Shown in pieces: positions 47,401 to 60,555 of a stretch of DNA of 64,000 bases (position 1 is its first letter; every line of letters starts with the position of its first letter). Source of the DNA: Epiperipatus broadwayi (lineage: Eukaryota > Onychophora > Udeonychophora > Euonychophora > Peripatidae); assembly GCA_028023455.1 (NCBI GenBank), contig JAQFVV010000073.1, forward strand, positions 915,001 through 979,000, written 5' to 3'. Made by a program: the position numbers and the translations under genes. The notes beneath the pieces were generated by a model that saw nothing but the letters and a program-made list of their open reading frames with translations, had not been told where the DNA came from and searched no databases.

Positions 47401-49178
47401 TTAAACATAAACAAAATATTAAATTAAATAATCTAGTGATTAGAGTGTGACATAGCATATAAACAAAATGAAATATAATAAAAAAAAACACAAATGACAT
47501 ATTATATAAATGAAATAAAATAAAGAATAAATATCAACATTACAGATAGTCTCTTTAAATGTCTTTTCCTTCCACTGTCCATCATCAATTAATATATTCA
47601 GTTCATTTTACTTGAGATAGCTATATAATTGCACATCAGACAGTTATTTTAATTAAATGTGTATAGAACGCACAGACAGTCATTTGAATCAAGATAGATA
47701 AAAAACGTAGATAGTTATTTTAAATCAAAAGTGTAGCTACAGGAGAATTAATAAATTTTAAAAGAGTTCTGTTGGTTACCTTCCATTTGATGAGTTCTTC
47801 CTGGATTTGAATTCACTTTGTCTTCCTTTCCTCTTCTTTTCCATTTAAAGGTTCAAATTATACAACAAGCAGTTTCTGATTACTAACATGAATCAACTTT
47901 TAAAACATTATACAGAAGATTGCTGCAGTTGTTTCAAATGAATTTTAAACAGCCAAATAATTATTATAATCTGAATTGGTCTTTTAATTTGATAAAAGAA
48001 ATTTGACAATTCTCTCCTTGCAGGAAATTTTATAAGCAGACTGGATAAATTGTGATATTCAGCAGAAAATATCTTATCAAAAGTTGACTTCTTCATAATT
48101 AATTTGAGAAAAAGAGATATGCACCATTTATGGATGAATTAGAAATTCATATTTTGGTCTACTATAAAACTTAAATGCATTATTAAATTCTGAGAAAGAA
48201 AATTTAAAAAAAAAACTTGGAGATTAATTCTTAGTTAGCCCGTTGTTCTCAATTAGCAAAAAAGTTCTTTTTCACTTTCTCCAGTCACTTTTTATAGAGT
48301 GAAGGAAAAAAAGAAAACACATGTTAAACCTCCCCCCCCCCAGTGGTTCCTCTTCAAGTCTAATTAAAAAAATCCCCACTCAGAATGAACAATAACTCTT
48401 TCTAAAGTGTTACTTTTTTAACAACTTTGTCTGATCTGCAACCAGATCTCTTTAATTAACACATTGTCGATTAATTTATGGAAAATTAGTTAAAGAAGAC
48501 ATAATTGAAAACATAAGCTTGCTAACACTTTTTTGGTCAAACAAAGGCTACATTCATTTAATCTAAATAATTTCTTATTTAGATTTACATTTTTAATAAT
48601 TTTAAAAAAATTATGTCAGTTTCTATAAAGGAAAGAAAAAAACTTAAACCCATATATCTGTATCACACATACATACCTGTGCAGAACATGTTATAGAAAA
48701 CTGATTATTCAGACCATATAAACACAAATATCCATCATAATTTCTTATAATTACAAGCATAAAATTAATCCTAATTTCTGATAATCATAAACATAAATAT
48801 TCACTATAATCTCCCATAACTTTAAACTTATTCTCCAGAAAGAAACTGTTAACCAAAGCTACTGACAATCAATTCAATTTTAATTCTCAACTCTTTAATA
48901 ATAGATATCAAATTCACAAGACTTTATCCTAGTCATATAAATATTTATTCCTGAATTATTATATTGGTAAAAAAAATCAATCATCCCCCCTGCATTAAAT
49001 AATGCTAACTACATTTTATACAAACACAAACTGTCTCTATATACATTACTTTTGAACTAATATAGCCATTACTTTCTCAAATAAAACCTTTAACTCTTCT
49101 TATATCAAAAAAAAATTTTTCCCCACAATTACTTCATTTTATTATATTTGGTTTATAGATGGAATAAACCAAAAGGGC

Positions 49179-49182
<4 letters not shown>
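44471..49182. other. 4.7 kb AT-rich region, no gene recognised
   Basis: Slightly less AT-rich than average with many short unique blocks. A minus-strand TGGCACCCCCGG (44585-44574) following CTGCAAT could be a primer binding site, which would place an LTR to its right. 45690-45840 holds irregular repeats of ATCGAATATGGAAA. G-rich runs on the minus strand (46250, 48340, 48990) resemble polypurine tracts. Short frames (45237-45425, 47908-48096) show no motif. It may be a worn LTR or other large element, but I cannot prove it. Confidence 0.35.

Positions 49183-49264
<82 letters not shown>
49183..49264. repeat. (AT)n microsatellite, ~41 units
   Basis: Longest uninterrupted AT tract in the window. 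Confidence 0.97.
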
Positions 49265-49267
<3 letters not shown>

Positions 49268-49503
49268 TAACCCCATAGCAATGAGTTAACTTTCAATGAC
49301 TTTTCACCAGAATTATAGTGCAAAATTAATTAACTAACGACAATGGTAGCAGGTTAAATATATAGTTCATAAAATATGCAAATTATTGCAATGAGGAATG
49401 TAAATTATAAAAGTCAAATGTTCTATTTTTTGGACAAAGGACACAATACTTCTTCCTGCTAATTGAATTCAGGTCTCTTGCAATAATCCAGTGCTATTGG
49501 ATT

Positions 49504-49506
<3 letters not shown>

Positions 49507-49564
<58 letters not shown>
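49507..49564. repeat. (AT)n microsatellite with one GT interruption
   Basis: AT tract joined to the repeat end at 49555-49612. Confidence 0.95.
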
Positions 49565-49615
49565 GGTTTAAAATACATTTTCATAGTGGCTTGACTCAAC
49601 TCAAGTTTTTGGAGT
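49555..49615 (-). repeat. Repeat end followed by AT tract, copy 2 (inverted)
   Basis: Reverse of copy 1 at 44395-44470: AAAACTTGAGTTGAGTCAAG then CCACTATGAAAATG and TTTTAAACCATAT on the minus strand, followed by the AT tract at 49507-49564. Confidence 0.75.
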
Positions 49616-50376
49616 ATTTCATTAGGATATGTAAAGAGTATAAATCTAAATAATTACATTGTTGGATTATAGTAATTTTTTTTATATTTTATATTTAGTT
49701 TATTTATACAAAAAAGATATATAAATTTATATTCAAGATTGTTAGAATAAATTGATAAGTGGATTGAGGCATATACAATTTTAATTATTATATATTTACT
49801 TATATTAAAAAGAATTATACTGGTGGAAAATTAGTGTTAATTATAAAACCAAAACTGTTTGTTTTATAATTTTAATTACATTTTTAAATTTTAATTTATA
49901 AAAAAAATTAGCTAAATAATTATACATACAATATATATATATATATGTGTGTGTGTATGTGCAATGTTATATATAATTATATAAGTATGTGCATACGATT
50001 ACATCAATATAATGAAATATCGTATTTTGTTTTTTCCATCTTTAATAAATTATTTGAAAACAAATTATTAATAATTATTTATTTATTTAGAAAGCAAAAA
50101 ACTTAAATAGACTCAAATCATTATCTGCATCATAGTATTAAAAGAAATTGATTTTTTTTTTTTGGGGGGGGGGTGGAGGAGTGGAGAGAGAATGGCCTAC
50201 AGCCATTGCTAATATTAATTGAATAATTAGATACTAAAAATGTCACATGACATCTAAACAATAGAAGTGGCAAGTTGAAGTCTTTATATTTTAATTCTTT
50301 CTACCATAATACTAAACCTAATATCAAGCATAGCTATCTATATTGATATTTAAATGAATATTTTTTAATTTTAAGT
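49616..50376. other. AT-rich spacer with poly-T/poly-G patch
   Basis: Includes (AT)(GT) runs at 49931-49960 and a T13G11 run followed by a purine-rich stretch at 50152-50191. No gene seen. Confidence 0.5.
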
Positions 50377-50981
50377 AAAATTGTTGTGTTTAGTTAGGCT
50401 TGCAGTTTCATTACCAAACCAACAGATACAAAAAGAACAACTACTCAGCAATTAATATGTATAATTTATTAGTACAAAAGATATACACACGTTAGTTAAA
50501 CAAATGTACAAATACAGTTGATATGCTTCAATGCTGAGATAGTCGTGCGAAGTATGGAACTCGTTTTCAGCTAATGATTAGCCTGCATCATGAGTTCTGG
50601 TAAGAAGACTCTTCCAGCTATGTAGTTAGCTTGCCTCGAGTCAGCTCTAGTTCATATGTAGTAGTTTCCAGTCCATAGGTGGACTTGCCTCACTGGGTGG
50701 ATGACATGATAATGACTAGATAAATATCTTTGCTGATGGCAGAAGGTTTTATGGAGAGCATGTTCTGGCATTCAGGTTAACAGAAGTAATTGCTCTTTGC
50801 CTTGCCTCCAAAAGGCTGACTATTTAAAGGCAGATCCCCCACCTTACTGGAAACACGTGGATTCGGTGCACAAACCCCAGTGAAGGTTTTAATCCCTTTG
50901 GATAGCAATTGGGTGCTAGCCAATCAGGCAAGAAATCTGGAATAGTCCACTTCTGAAGGCAGGGTCAGATATGACAAAAAT
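50377..50981 (-). mobile_element. Solo LTR with perfect 5-bp target duplication
   Basis: The 595-bp body at 50382-50976 has TG...CA ends (plus: TGTTGTGTTTAG ... ATATGACA) and AAAAT directly on both sides (50377-50381 and 50977-50981). It is a sharp GC-rich island in AT-rich DNA. On the minus strand there is a CCAAT-type block (CTGATTGGCTAGCACCCAAT near 50925), a TATA-like TTTAAATAG near 50822 and AATAAA near 50468, in the order expected of U3-R-U5, which sets the orientation. No internal region remains, so it is a product of LTR-LTR recombination. Not related to the 30.7-42.3 kb LTR. Confidence 0.85.
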
Positions 50982-50984
50982 ATA

Positions 50985-52860
50985 AAATAATATTTTTAAA
51001 AAAACTTTCACCAAACAAAAAATTGGCTTCCTGGTGAGTTGTATCTATACTTCTATTACTTTTAAACCTTGTAAAGATACTCTGCTGGAATTGTCTTTAC
51101 TCTGCAAATTAAGACTATTTATTATATATATAAATCCTACCATAAAATATGATCATATTATAATTTTTAATAAAAAAAGATTTTTATAATTTATAATGAA
51201 TGTAAATTTTGATTAATTCAAATCTTGTTAGATTAATTACATCTTCTATTATTAAATTCCAAAACCTGAAAACTCCCATTTTTGTAAACTTATTGATTTG
51301 TTAGAATATTTAAGCTGATCATTACAAATTGCTTAAAAAACTATTTTTAATTGCATTTTTTTAAAATACTGAATGACAATTTTTTCCAAGCCATTTTTCA
51401 AACAATTCTGTTAATTAAATCTAAAATGCATTCATGAATAAATTTTAATTTTGAATCAAGAATATTTTTTCACACATGTTGCTATTTTTATTTTCAATGT
51501 CATAAAAGATTATAGCTAGATTAAAAAAAATTGTGAAAAAAAACCCCATTAATGTTGGTAATGTAATACGCGTGCAAAATTCAAAGCTAATTTTGAAAAA
51601 CTTAATTTGTTGTGATTACAATAGAAAAAATATATAATGAAAATGAAAACATTTAAATATAAATTTGATTTTAATCTAATTAACTCTGATTAATACTCTA
51701 ATTAATGATTATGTAACAGTTGATTGAATAAAAAAATGCACAAAAACAATTACTTCAAGATTTTCATTTTTTTCTTTAAAATAAAACTCTAATAACGAGA
51801 ATCAATGTCGATATAAGTTGCTGTTGTAAATATGTCTAACATTAAGTTTATTATATACTTTCTTAATAGAACTTTATTTTAACCATGTTAAGATAATTTT
51901 ATTTGATGATAGTCGGACTATTAAAGCAATTTTTTTTAAAATAGGCTAATTCACTTTTATACATTGTCATAGTCTTTTATTGGATGACAATAACACGTGA
52001 CACTCTATAATGAAATTGATTGGTTTACATTCATAATCATAAACATAATTACTATTCAGCAAAAGTCCTAGGTGCTAGTTGATAAACTAATTATTTTAAT
52101 GCTAATTACTTTTGAAATTTCTTATTAACTTTTTAATTAAGTAATTAAAAGATTATGCCTCTGACTTATTTTTGTTTATCGTTTCTGCCAATTCAATTTC
52201 TATTTTTGATACTCGTAAATAAAAATAAATCGAAGTTTGTTAATTGCCAAAAAAAAAGTTATTTCGGTAAAAGTATTAAAAGGATGATTAATAGCTAAAT
52301 TAAAATCATAATACTGCATCATTAACAAATGGCATGTTAGTGTATTTATTATGATCAGGATCAAATCTAGGAATTTGTTAATAATAGTGATTTTCGCATT
52401 CAGCCATTAAAAGTTATCCGAAACAAACAAAAAAAATTAATAGTGTGTTCAATTATTTTATTTAATAAAACAAACAAGTATAAATAATAGAAGCAAGCAA
52501 AATAAAATTTATTTATTCAGTATTTTGATACACTTTAAGTATAAATTCTAATATGGATTTACCACATGTGGTAAACGAATCAGATATACGTGTATAAATT
52601 TAATTTTTTTTTTTTTTGCATGATATTTAAGATATCTTGCAGAAAATCGATTTAGGATGATAGACCAAATAAATGCTCATATTATTGATGTAAATATTTA
52701 AAGGCAAGCGGGAAATGTTCTAATTGTGCTTTTATATATATCCAATTATAAGAATCGAATCGAATAACATTACAAATGAATAATGAAAAACAATTCTATA
52801 TATATTTCATTTAATTGTAGTAGTTATTTCCCTAATAATAAAAGATATTATATTTTATCT
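50985..52860. other. AT-rich spacer, nothing recognisable
   Basis: Homopolymer runs and chance frames only. Confidence 0.5.
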
Positions 52861-52863
52861 TGT

Positions 52864-52960
52864 TTATATATATATATATCAAAGTGTCGGCCGGGAAGCG
52901 AACCCCGGGACAACTGCTTGTAAGGCAGCTGTGCTAACCATTTGGCCACCAACGCTTGGC
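52864..52960 (-). repeat. tRNA-derived repeat (SINE or tRNA pseudogene), copy B
   Basis: Minus strand: acceptor-like GCGTTGG, TG, D-arm-like GCCAAATGGTTAGC, then the same anticodon arm as copy A (GCTGC, loop CTTACAA, GCAGT), TCCC, T-arm-like GGGGTTCGCTTCCCGG, and acceptor-like CCGACAC. The acceptor strands pair at most positions, and the T arm has one extra G. It is followed on the minus strand by a short AT tract (52864-52880) instead of an A tail. Shares its core with 27898-27992. Confidence 0.7.
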
Positions 52961-53069
52961 ATCTTGTTAAAAGTAGAAGTAGCACATTGGAATGTGGGCT
53001 ACATCTCTACTACTAAGTATCTGACGTGGCTTAAGATTTTTCTTCTAGCATTGGCCATTAATGAACTTG

Positions 53070-53900
53070 AGTTTTACTAAACACTAATTATTAAGCCAAA
53101 GTCTTTATATATGGCATCCACATCATTAAATACATTTTGTAGATCATAGATTCAAATGACAAAAATAACACAAATAATCGATTACTGAAAATCCAGAATC
53201 CATAAAGATGAGATTTTGATTTACTTTTTTTTTGATTCTCACTTCATTAGATCATTTACAAATAGTTTCAAAGATCACTGAAAACAGTGTTGAAGCAAGT
53301 ATATATCCTCTTTTAACACCAATTTTCATTTTTAATGCCTTGGATGATTAATTTGTAATACTAACACTTTTTTTCCATTGTGTAGAAACTATTTAATATG
53401 AATAAACTTTAGTGGACTATCAACTAATTTCAAACCATAGCAAAGACCTATCGTATTAACTGAATCATGTTTTCACCATATCAACATTATTCTTTTACTC
53501 CTTACACTTTTCTTGCATTTACCTGGCAATAAAAATCATATTTATGTTCCATTTTTGATTATCTAAAATCAAATGAGATTCTTGGTAACCATTCATCTAT
53601 GACTGGAAGCAACCTATTCAACTTAATCCTTGAAAGTACTTTTGCCACAACAGATAATAATGATATTTCACAATAATCACTGCAATTTTGTCTATTCTCT
53701 TTATTTTTAAAATTGTAACAATAGAAACAATGCTGAGATTAGTAAGCATACCTTCACAAATGATGCAATTCTTCAAAAATATATTTTTGAAGTTAAAAAT
53801 ATTCTTCAGGCATTTCAGTAGAACCTGAAACCTTTCCATTTAAAAGAGCTGTTTTAATTTTTTTATAAACTGAATATGTTTGGCCAAATAAAATGAGTAG
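53070..53900 (-). pseudogene. Decayed non-LTR (LINE) reverse transcriptase
   Basis: Minus-strand pieces in RT order. In the frame at 53839-53618, CEGMLTNLSIVSIVTILKIK, RIDKIAVIIVKYHYYLL and WQKYFQGL match the '.VP..W..S.IVPI.KKGD...C.NYR.ISLL....K....IL' region of LINE RTs. About 270 bp further, near 53345-53283, MKIGVKRGYILASTLFSVIF matches 'VK.GVRQGC.L.P.LFN..'. Then RIKKKVNQN fits the 'I.YR.DG.L' stretch that follows in RTE/jockey-like proteins. The catalytic YADD box could not be located, and stops are frequent. Distinct from, and older than, the element at 62800-64000. Confidence 0.5.
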
Positions 53901-55579
53901 ATAAAATGATACAGTATAAAAAGTCATAATTTAAATTTCTATATCATTATTCAAAAGATAAACAAAATATTCCTACTATCTCTTCAAAATATCATTTACA
54001 TGATATAAGAGATTTCCACTGCAGAATTTAATAAGCCTATAACACCATTTCTCAGGACAAATATTACTTTCAATGCATCATAAAAAGATCTAAATAACTA
54101 TGACCAATGAATATGTGTACTTGCTTTGCAATTTTTATCCAACAATCATTTTTAATATATTTTATTAGTTGCTAAGATTCTGCCTAAATAATATTCAAAT
54201 AGGTGGCAGAAATCCATCATCCACTAATTAAGAACAGATCATAATGTCATTTAAATTAAGATATGAATATTACTGATAAAATATGGTAATGTTTCTTTAA
54301 TAATCAGTACATATAATGTGCTTATAAGCCAAAACTGTTATATTAAAATAGTTTTTTTTAAAGATTAAATTGATTATATATATTTTTTATTCTAAACTCT
54401 ATATTGTGGACTAATCTCTTAAAGTAAGAGACTTAACTAGAGTTCATGATATTCGGCAACAGAATAAGTATTCTGTTTTCACTCATTGTTTCAGCAAATT
54501 TCAGATAGTGGTAATTTGCTCTTCAACCATTCTTGTTGTTATATTTTGTTTAGAATTCTTACACTTGTCTCTAAGTGAATAGAAAAATCTCTCATTATAT
54601 TTTTCATCACAATGATACAAATTCTTTGTTACTTTTGTAATATTTTGTACTCGTAAGAATCTACACTACTTTTCAATATACATAATGTTATATCAGTTTT
54701 TAATTAGTGAAATCATCAGTCAAACATTCATTTTAATACATTTTATACTGTATCATGACAATGTTCACCTTGTCTGAATTGCATGATGAAAGTTATAGCA
54801 AATGCTACATTTAGTATATGATTAAATGGTGGACCAAATACATTTTAGCCACACTACTTTTTTATTAAAAGAATGTTCTGTCAAAGATTCATCTTTCTGA
54901 TGACATTTCATATCTTATTATCTGAGTGCCTTACTGCATTTTTGTTTGCATAAAAACCACAATTTTAACTCATAAGTCATCTTAATTGTATGCAAATGCA
55001 ATTATTATTTTAAAAATTTTCATTAACATCTATTTATTATTTTATAAGGTTAATGGTGGAACAAATGTTGCAAATCTTTATTATGAATGGATTTTCTATA
55101 AACTAATTTAATTTGTGTTTTATGTACAATAGTCAAGTATGCAACATAAAAAATTATTTGTCTACAATGTTGTTATAGATATATACTTAATACAATAATC
55201 AGTCTAAATAAAATTGAAACAAACAACCAATTATATTTACAATTATTTAAATATCAACCTAGCTTTCATCTCTTATTGAGACCTTTTCAATAGTTTTATA
55301 TATCACATGACCTATCAATTACATTTACTCCACCTTTTGGACATTATTCTATTTTCAATAATACAATTAACATTATACATATAAACATATGAATAAATGA
55401 CATAAAATACATAAAAAAATAATATTTTTTTTTAAACTATAAAAATATCTACACATTGCAGGGTGACTTACAATCTGACTTGTTCACTCTGACCACCATA
55501 TCAACCTCATTTTAATGTAAATTTAGTTAATAGGTGGTTAAGCCTGTATTTTCATTTATGGAGTAAGTACACCCATAGA

Positions 55580-55585
<6 letters not shown>
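53901..55585. other. AT-rich spacer, nothing recognisable
   Basis: No repeat or coding relic identified. May contain further eroded parts of the LINE upstream (minus strand), but nothing that can be named. Confidence 0.45.
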
Positions 55586-56157
<572 letters not shown>

Positions 56158-56257
56158 CAACAAATGTTTATTTTTTGCTATATTAAAGAAATACATGATA
56201 GGTTGGTTTCACTTATCTATTAAAAAAGATAAAAACCCTAATTAAAAAGAAATTGTA

Positions 56258-56261
<4 letters not shown>

Positions 56262-56288
<27 letters not shown>
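56262..56288. repeat. (AT)n microsatellite
   Basis: Short AT run about 100 bp after the GATA array. Confidence 0.9.
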
Positions 56289-56291
<3 letters not shown>

Positions 56292-56527
56292 AGCAATGAA
56301 TTGAATGTCAGTGTATTGTGCATCATTATACAAGACTTAGACTAAGTAAACATGGTAATGACCTAATGTCAATACAGTCACTAGGTAACCAAATGTGGAA
56401 GATGAAAGCATAATTCTACTACATAATTTTTATTTTATTTAAAATGTATTGCAAAGTTGCAATGTTAAGTTTTAAATAAATATCACACAATAACTTTTTT
56501 ATAACATTTTAAAGTACTTATGTCCTT

Positions 56528-56770
56528 GGGGTTGTGACAGCAGAATGCTGAACCTTTCTCCAGGGATGTTTGCTATGGTGAAATCCCATATTAAAAAGGC
56601 ATAACTACCTGTTTTTATTTAGTATAGTAATGTGTTTATTATTTTAGTGTACAAATTTATACTTTTTTTATTGTTACAAATTTGACTTTTGAATATAGCA
56701 TTCTGCCACCACAATCAGCCTCTCTTCCTTTCCACTGGAGAAACATATGGCATTCTGCTGTGACAAACAC
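56528..56770. repeat. Small inverted-repeat element
   Basis: TTGTGACAGCAGAATGC, then TTTCTCCAG (56531-56563) is matched in reverse by CTGGAGAAA then GCATTCTGCTGTGACAAA (56738-56768). A third related block, GCATTCTGCCACCACAATC, lies inside at 56699. Higher GC than surroundings. MITE-like; family unknown. Confidence 0.6.
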
Positions 56771-56774
56771 AGGC

Positions 56775-59700
56775 AGCAGGTCTAATACATAGGTACCCAT
56801 TTTAAATATAGCTTACATCATAAGTTTTAAGTAATAAATGTCTTGGACCTAATAAAGTGATTTTTATTTAATAAAATATCACTTTTTGAGGAATTCTATC
56901 ATGTATTATATAAAAAATAAAATTTGATTTAAAATGTCTCCACACTTACCTATGCATATTAAGTTCATATTTAAAGGAAAATTAATAGAAATAACCCAAG
57001 AATTACAGTTATTAAGTAAAATTTATTCATCATCATTGGGGATTTTCACTAAAATGTGATAGTAATAATAAATTAATACAGTTTAATATACAAATGTGAA
57101 ATTTCTGGTCCACCTGCAAAGTGCTGGTTCAGCTAAAACTGCATCTAATATCATTTAAATTTTTTTGAATATTTTACTTCCTTGTTTGAGATGTGTGATG
57201 GAATAGAAATTTTAAGTATCTCTAATAGTGAGACAGTTGAAATCAACATAGTAGATACAGAACAATAGTGTTTAGTCAACTGACTAAACAATTTTTTAAC
57301 TCTATCGTAATTTAAACAGAGTTCTCTAGCTTTTCATTTTATTACTATCATTGATAGTATGGTATAATCAAAAATTTGAGATTCCTGGTTGAATTATATT
57401 TTATGAATGTCTGCATTTATAGATTATATTAATGTAGATACCAAAATTTATTTTCCTTTTTAAAAAAAAACAATGGAAAGTTGAATGCCAATACACACAC
57501 ACACATATATATATCATTAAAATCAGTCAACATTCTGATAATCCCAATATCAATAACAATCCACAATCTCAATCAGTTGTCATGGCAACTCCTATTAACA
57601 ATAAAGGTGGAATCTCATTTTTGTTTATGGTCCAATTTATTTATGTAGACACTAGAGATTGCAACCCATTTAGCCTTGAGCATTATTACACTTATTACAT
57701 ATATGAGGGTGAAGAGAGTGGGGTCATCAAAGTATAATTTTTTGTACATTTTCTTCCATTTTTAAAATGTCACTACAATATATTTTTAATTAAATGCATA
57801 TCTTTGAATTTCTCTTAATTATAGATTTTTTCCCTCTTATAATAAAATCTAATTACAAAGAATTTTATTACTTATCTTTGATTTTAAAATAGAAAGTAAT
57901 TTGGGCGTTTAAAAGTAAATCAAAATTTAATTGGAAATACAAAATATTATAAAAGCTGAAACTAATTCAAATCTTAATTTAATTTGAAGAAAGTCTTTCT
58001 ACTTAAACCAAAATGAGATTTTATCTTAATTCATATCAATCTTATTGATTTAGAAAATAATTCAATTACGTCTTTTATGTTTAATACTGCAGTGTTTATA
58101 AATGAAAATTTGCATGTATATCTTTTTTTGAATTTCTGAACATTATTTTTTTCAAACAACAATAACAATAAAATAAACTTCTCTAATTACTAGTACTTTA
58201 TTATTTAATATCATTAGTTTATAAATTCTTATTGGTACTTACTTATTAGTACGGCGATAAAATTTTAATTTTCATTAGTTATGATTATTTATGATTGCTA
58301 AATATTTGATAGTACATTTTATTTGATTAAATAAATTTAACTTTCAAAGATTTAGAATCATTTTTAACAAAGTGGTTTACTATAGCTTCCCTTTCTGTAT
58401 TAATGTCAATTAGTTACGTGACAAAAAATGGTTATCTTTAAAGAATAAGTAGGTCAGTGGTAGCTAAAAGTTAAAAAAGAATGTTAGAGATATAAAAATA
58501 CTCTAGAGATTTTTAACAACTTATCTTTAAAAGTTAAATTTCTATTCTTAACTAAACTTAGACACCCAAATAATCTTATCAATTATATTTTAATTTCATA
58601 TTTCAAAATCTTATAATCACTTTTCATTTATCTTTTCAATTGATTAATTTTCTGCTCCAATATATATAATTATTTAACTTCAGACTTACTTATTAAAACT
58701 TTATTTAACGCCTTTATTTTTTTTTCATTTTTCTATCCTGATAATACCATTAGAGCAACGAATTAATTATTTTTACAAAATATATTCTATTTTGCTGTTA
58801 CCCTTTACTTACTGATGCAGATATTGAATGCAATTTAGTTTGCTACTTACAGTAAATTAGATGATATAATAAACATCTCCGCATTATTTCATAAATTAGA
58901 TGAGTTTAAACATTAGCATTTTATATACAAACAACTTACAAAATTGCTATATAAATCTGTAACTTGGAGAATAATAGTACTATCGATTGAAGAGGAATGT
59001 ATTTTGATGACCTGTGTAAATTTAATACATTAAGCAAAAAATAGGCTGTATACAGTGTATTCAATGTTTAAAAAAATATGGTATGGCTTGTGTTTGCAAG
59101 ACAGCGTAAGATATTGATATCTGCAGAAGAAACAAACCATAATAAATGCATCAAACAGCAAACTTAAGAAACATAAGAAAGATTATTGGACAACAGTTAA
59201 GGCTGTATTTGTACATTGGTCAGTAGGCAAAGAATGCTTGATGTGGAGAAAAAAGGATTTAACCGTTCAAAATATTTAAACGGCTGGTAAGCACTTGTTT
59301 AAATTAAAATCTTTTTTACCTATTGGGAAGTTTAAACAAATGTAACATTTGCAACTGTTTAATTTTTCCCAATCTTTTTTCATTTTTTAATAAAAACAAA
59401 AATGCAGATAATTTCTCAAATAACTTAAAAAGATTGTTTTAATTTTTTCTCTCTTTGCAGAATTGTAAATCATATTAATAATTAAATCCATAGTTTTTAC
59501 TTCTAGATCTTTTTAAGTAACATTTCGTGTTTACTTTGTTTGCTTCTCATTTTCTCAAATTTCTGCTATTGTTATTCTTTTAGGTTTGAAATATTTTTAT
59601 TAAAATTAATATCTACACAAACAATATATACTATTACATACAATATTGATTATGGACAGAAAAAAATTGAAAGATAATTACTAAATTTAAATTTTTTATA

Positions 59701-59880
59701 CATTAATATTGTAGTAATAATGATTGTAATTGAATAAAACTTAAAAACGAATTACATCCTCACTTTTAATTTAAAAAAAGAACTATTTTTTTTTATCATA
59801 TTTTAATCGTTGTTTATATTAACAACACTTAGTGAATACATTTAAGTGTAAAAAAAAAAAAAAAACAATTATATTGCTAT
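56775..59880. other. AT-rich spacer, no gene seen
   Basis: A patch at 57520-57720 is less AT-rich (GTTGTCATGGCAACTCC, itself partly palindromic) and could be an old repeat. A CA/AT run lies at 57494-57514. Nothing else recognisable. Confidence 0.45.
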
Positions 59881-59881
59881 T

Positions 59882-60455
59882 TGTCTGAAGGTTTGTAATG
59901 ATGGTGTATTATAAGATGTGATATGTTGGACTATTTCCATCATTTATGAGTGAATTTTGAATGTAAAAAAAAATTTAAACTTTATTTAAACTTTCCAAAT
60001 ACAAACAACTTGTTAGTAATAACACACAAATAGACAATACAGGTTAGTAATTACACAACGTTTCGAGTAGTAGTATTCTCCACTCTTCTTCAGGTGTTGC
60101 TGGAATATATGCACAATGACAATATTAGCTTAGAAGTTGAACTTGCATCTTTAGATTCTTTAATATCGAATTTCTACTATATGTTGCCTTTGACAGAGAA
60201 TAGTGTCACTCTGCATATAGACCAGCATCACCTGAAGAAGAGTGGAGAATAATACTGCCAGCAACACCTGAAAAAGAGTGGAGAATAATACTACTCGAAA
60301 CATTGTGTAATTGCTAACCTGTATTGTCTATTTATGTGTTATTACTAACATGTTATTTGTATTTGGAAAGTTTAAAAAAGTTTAATTTTTTTTTTTACAT
60401 TCGACATTCACTCATAAATGATGGAAATAGTCCAACCTATCACATCTTATAATTT
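59882..60455. mobile_element. Complete foldback element with ~200-bp inverted arms
   Basis: Left arm (about 59912-60115) and right arm (about 60255-60455) are near-perfect inverted copies. Landmarks are TTATAAGATGTGATA at each tip, TTGGACTATTTCCATCATTT, CCAAATACAAACAACTTGTT and its reverse, and ACCTGAAGAAGAGTGGAGAA then CTACTCGAAACGTTGTG. An extra tail on the left only (TCTGAAGGTTTGTAATGATG then GTG) matches, reversed, the right-only tail of the copy at 40366-40793. TATTGCTATTT and TATTGCTAATTT outside the two ends suggest a ~11-bp target duplication. A 36-bp internal duplication (CACCTGAAGAAGAGTGGAGA block) is seen at 60230-60290. No protein. Retroelement-like tails with inverted arms recall Penelope terminal repeats. 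Confidence 0.8.
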
Positions 60456-60555
60456 TATTGCTAATTTAAATGCATTTAAAATTTAAACAGTTTTTATGAC
60501 AAAGCTATTTTTCATTTGTTTAGCTTAACATTCTTTTTTAATTTTGAGTATAACC

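Noticed and set aside
59051-59280. Possible coding exon on the plus strand
   Set aside because: Slightly balanced composition but stops in all frames and no motif.
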